Below are positions 61,326 to 64,000 of a DNA stretch of 64,000 bases, piece by piece (the first letter of the stretch is position 1; each line of letters opens with the position of its first letter). The stretch is taken from positions 4,650,001 to 4,714,000 of the forward strand of contig JAPEHQ010000001.1 in NCBI GenBank assembly GCA_027405735.1, in the 5' to 3' direction. The stretch comes from Mucor racemosus. Taxonomy: Eukaryota > Mucoromycota > Mucoromycetes > Mucorales > Mucoraceae. The position numbers were made by a program, and so were the translations under genes. A model generated the notes under the pieces. That model was not told the origin of the DNA. It ran no database searches and saw nothing but the letters and a program-made list of their open reading frames with translations.

Positions 61326-61510
61326 GTATGTTTGATTATTAAATCAATTGCGATGTGATATTATTATTATTATTATTATTATTACTATTGACATGGATGG
61401 ATGATTGAATCAATGGATATATGTATTGGATTATTTGGATGGATGGTAAAATTTGATTTGGATGCAAATCTCTTTTTTTTTCACTATGGATTTACCAAAA
61501 TGTCAATTAT

Positions 61511-61541
<31 letters not shown>

Positions 61542-61595
61542 TAACCTCAAAGCAATGAATATTCGATAAAAGCAAGTTTACTAACAACTCAATAG
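61326..61595 (+). other. Probable 5' UTR intron of RPL9
   Basis: Donor GTATGT at 61326, perfect TACTAAC branch site at 61579-61585, and AG at 61594-61595, ten bases further on. It is 270 bp, much longer than coding introns here. Inside are a TTA microsatellite (about 61360-61385) and a complementary TAA microsatellite (about 61510-61541). The start codon lies 14 bp after the acceptor. Confidence 0.6.
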
Positions 61596-61609
61596 GGCGT
61601 AATTTTACA

Positions 61610-62176
61610 ATGAAGGATATCTACAAGCAAGACGAACTCGCCATCCCTGAGGGTGTCACCGTTTCCATCAAGTCCCGTCAAGTTACCGTTGAGGGTCCCC
61701 GTGGTGTTCTCAACAAGAACCTCCGTCACTTGAACATTGAGATCACCGTTGTTGGTCAAAAGATCAAGTTTGTTGTCCACCACGGTCTCCGTAAGCACGT
61801 TGCCTGTATCCGTACCGTTCGTTCTTTGATCAACAACATGATTGTTGGTGTCACCAAGGGTTTCGAATACAAGTTGCGTTATGTCTACGCTCATTTCCCT
61901 ATTAACTGTATCATCAACGACTCTTCCGATGCTGTTGAGATCCGTAACTTCTTGGGTCAAAAGGTCGTCTTCCACGTTAAAATGCGTGAGGGTGTTACTG
62001 TTGCCGCTTCCAAGAACCAAAAGGATGAGATTACCTTGACTGGTAACTCTCTCGAGAACGTCTCTCAATCTGCTGCTGATATCCAACAATCTTGTCTCGT
62101 CAAGAACAAGGATATCCGTAAGTTCTTGGATGGTATCTACGTTTCCGAACGTAATGTCATGGAAGAATCTGCTTAA
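61610..62176 (+). CDS. RPL9: 60S ribosomal protein uL6 (L9)
   Basis: Single coding exon, 188 aa, full family length. [16 protein letters not shown] at the N-terminus and [12 protein letters not shown], then [35 protein letters not shown] and [10 protein letters not shown] are conserved uL6 motifs; [14 protein letters not shown] closes the second domain. Codon use is strongly biased to C-ending and highly expressed codons (ATC, GTC, AAG, CGT), unlike the AT-rich neighbours, as expected for a ribosomal protein. AATAAA lies 30 bp past the stop. It sits in the large subunit near the sarcin-ricin loop and P-stalk base. Confidence 0.97.
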   Translation: MKDIYKQDELAIPEGVTVSIKSRQVTVEGPRGVLNKNLRHLNIEITVVGQKIKFVVHHGLRKHVACIRTVRSLINNMIVGVTKGFEYKLRYVYAHFPINCIINDSSDAVEIRNFLGQKVVFHVKMREGVTVAASKNQKDEITLTGNSLENVSQSAADIQQSCLVKNKDIRKFLDGIYVSERNVMEESA

Positions 62177-62205
62177 ATTCTTTAATTGCGTTATATTTCT
62201 TAATT

Positions 62206-62211
62206 AATAAA
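62206..62211 (+). terminator. RPL9 polyadenylation signal
   Basis: AATAAA 30 bp after the stop codon of RPL9, the canonical polyadenylation hexamer. Confidence 0.6.
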
Positions 62212-62865
62212 AAGGGAAAACATTCTTTTATTGTTGATTATTACACATTATTTATTATGTTATTGGGTTATTAGTTATTTGAAAGTGTGGACACAATGCA
62301 AAGTAACTTGTATTCATCTTTTCGATCTTTGTAGGTGGCATTTCATTTGCAACAAGCCAAGGTGGAATCAAAAATCGTTGAGCAGCAGCATCAGCAGGAA
62401 TTTTTAAACTCCGATAGCAAGATTTGGTTTCTTCAAAGGGTTTTGGAATGTATACAAACTATGATTATGAACCTATTTTTACTTTTTCATAAAAGTACAA
62501 CCTATGGAATACTCGTACATATTTTTTGTTTCATACTGAAAGAACAAACTTATTATGTATGTTATATTAATACGAATGAACACCTTCACTCAAAGTTAGT
62601 GACGAATCCTCGAAACAAAAATTGAATAACCATATTTGAGATACCATAGATACTCACTTTATTTTTTATTAGTAGAAATTCGTTGAGAAGTGCATACGAA
62701 AATCCTTTTAAAGCTAATAAAAACGAAAGACTGGCTGCTGCTCTGGAGACATAAAATGCGATTTCACCTCCCCACTTTTTTTCACTTCTGATACTTGGAG
62801 CCCACACGATTGAAGAAAATTTAAGCAGAATATTAAGCACGATTTCAATGTTTAAGTGCTAGAGT
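62212..62865. other. Intergenic, no gene supported
   Basis: Frames at 62335-62625 (plus) and 62586-62840 (minus) overlap and match nothing I know. They are not called. Confidence 0.4.
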
Positions 62866-63213
62866 TTCAAATGAGTTCACAATACACTGTGAAGGTTACA
62901 TATCTCGGTTTTGATGCCTCTGCTGACCTGGGGTATTTGCGATTTGACAAGTTGTATCTGTTATAAATGTTTAATTCTATAAATCAGATATATGAAAACA
63001 GGAATGAGTACTAATAATAAAGCTTTGGCTTGAAAACCGTTACTTGTAAACTAGGCTTAGTAACAGAAATATTGTTAGATCTACTTGCTGTATAATATAT
63101 CAGAATGATAAATTGCATGCAAACGACATAAAATGAGCGATGTATTGGAAGTACTAGAGTAGCCTTTATTGCTATGATGTACTGAGATTAAGCCTTTGCC
63201 ATTGAATTTGGAG
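62866..63213 (+). repeat. Dispersed repeat B, copy 2
   Basis: Direct repeat of 11491-11800; words such as ATGAGTTCACAATACACTG, GAGTACTAATAATAAAGC and AAATTGCATGCAAACGACAT mark it. Indels are frequent, so the pair is old. Confidence 0.65.
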
Positions 63214-63247
63214 TTGAACAGCTACACTCTATAATTAATGGACTTTA

Positions 63248-63391
63248 CACTATGAAGAAAAAAATCTCTTAATTCTCTTAATTGTGCCATATCAAGACGA
63301 AATTCAAAAAAAAAAATAAGCAGTGGAAATTTTCTTACTTTCCTTAATATGGCACAATTAAGGGAATTAAGAAATTTTTTTCTTCATAGTG
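63248..63391. mobile_element. 144-bp MITE with ~45-bp terminal inverted repeats
   Basis: Left end CACTATGAAGAAAAAAATCT, continuing to TTAATTGTGCCATAT; the right half is the near-exact reverse complement, ending in CATAGTG. The two arms make up most of the element. TA lies before the left end, but the right flank is TTATT, so the target duplication is unclear. No coding capacity; probably a Tc1/mariner-type MITE. Confidence 0.75.
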
Positions 63392-63486
63392 TTATTAACT
63401 TGCTCTTATATATACTATATACTCAATAAGTTAAGATGGATTTTGATATTTCTTTTGTAGGTGTATCTTTTGCTCGAGCAAAATTT

Positions 63487-63905
63487 GAATTTCAAAAAAT
63501 TGAATTTTCATAGTTTTCAATTTTTCAAAATCGGAGCGTGCCCTTTTTTCTATAACTAACCTCATACTAAACGCTTTTTAGGATATACCTTAGATGCTGC
63601 TAAACAAATATAAATTGAGTGCATTATAATATCTATTCCTAAATTTATTTTATATCTCTCGAAAGACTCAAAAACAGGTAAAACCTTCTGCTTTTCCCTT
63701 GAAAAATGGGTCTAACTTTTCATCTCTGTTCTACTTTTTTTTTACTAAATGACACAAAACCAAAATTATATGTCAATGTACCCGAGATGTTCAACTTTAA
63801 TCTAAAAATGCATATCCAAAAATATCCTATTTCTAGCAGTTGGTATAACATTTTTAGTATTAATGTTTCAGATTTTTACAGGTATTTCACTGCTAAAGAC
63901 TAAAA
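63487..63905 (+). repeat. Dispersed repeat family A, copy 5 (truncated)
   Basis: Opposite orientation to copies at 757 and 23255. Contains AAAATCGGAGCGTGCCC, CTCGAAAGACTCAAAAACAG, and the ORF-like stretch around 63720-63900. It breaks off at about 63905, in the middle of the element relative to other copies; the following sequence is unrelated. Confidence 0.75.
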
Positions 63906-64000
63906 ACCCCGTTTGGCTCTTGGTGCAGCCCTTTAATTAGTCGATTTCTTTCCCCTCTTTCATAGTATAATCATTATAGCGACCTTGTTTACAGTAGGCC

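Noticed and set aside
62586..62840. Minus-strand 84-aa frame
   Set aside because: Overlaps an opposite frame, no domain, next to repeat B; insufficient support.

Overview
This is nuclear DNA of a filamentous fungus, very probably a Mucoromycota (Mucorales-like) species. It is AT-rich, with genes split by short introns (about 50-70 bp, GT-AG, TACTAAC-like branch sites). Polypyrimidine promoter tracts and polyQ/polyT proteins are common. The gene set (eukaryotic RdRP, U11/U12-65K, FHIP, a Fanzor remnant, LIM and FAR1 proteins) fits that phylum. The assignment is inference from gene content, not a database match.

Layout. 1-11 kb: a dispersed repeat, a SURF6/Rrp14-like ribosome-biogenesis gene, a decayed Fanzor (eukaryotic TnpB-like) C-terminus, a low-complexity acidic protein and threonine dehydratase (ILV1) in four exons. 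11-25 kb: a gene-free, repeat-dense block. It holds a pogo/Tc1-like MITE, two copies of a segmental duplication (each carrying a broken dynein intermediate chain fragment), a solo LTR with perfect target duplication, an inverted LTR copy with a second LTR-like element nested in it, small hairpin repeats and a roughly 1.1-kb dispersed repeat. 25-28 kb: a Zn2Cys6 transcription factor. 28-32 kb: intergenic with another dispersed repeat.

32-42 kb is a minus-strand run of five genes: aftiphilin-like clathrin adaptor, Rab7, Cdc123, a short-chain dehydrogenase and FHIP. Three of these act in endosome/vesicle traffic. 42-46 kb: a dispersed repeat and a small conserved hypothetical gene. 46-52 kb is a compact cluster: FAR1-domain polyQ protein, F-box protein, NAT9-like acetyltransferase (with an apparent GC-AG intron) and, head to head with it, U11/U12-65K (minor spliceosome). 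54-58 kb: RNA-dependent RNA polymerase of the RNAi pathway. 59-61 kb: multi-LIM protein. 61.3-62.2 kb: ribosomal protein uL6 (RPL9) with a probable 5' UTR intron. The window ends in repeats, including a 144-bp MITE.

All exon models were made by eye; every joined model keeps frame across its introns. I saw no rRNA genes, convincing tRNA genes, CRISPR arrays or intact transposons.
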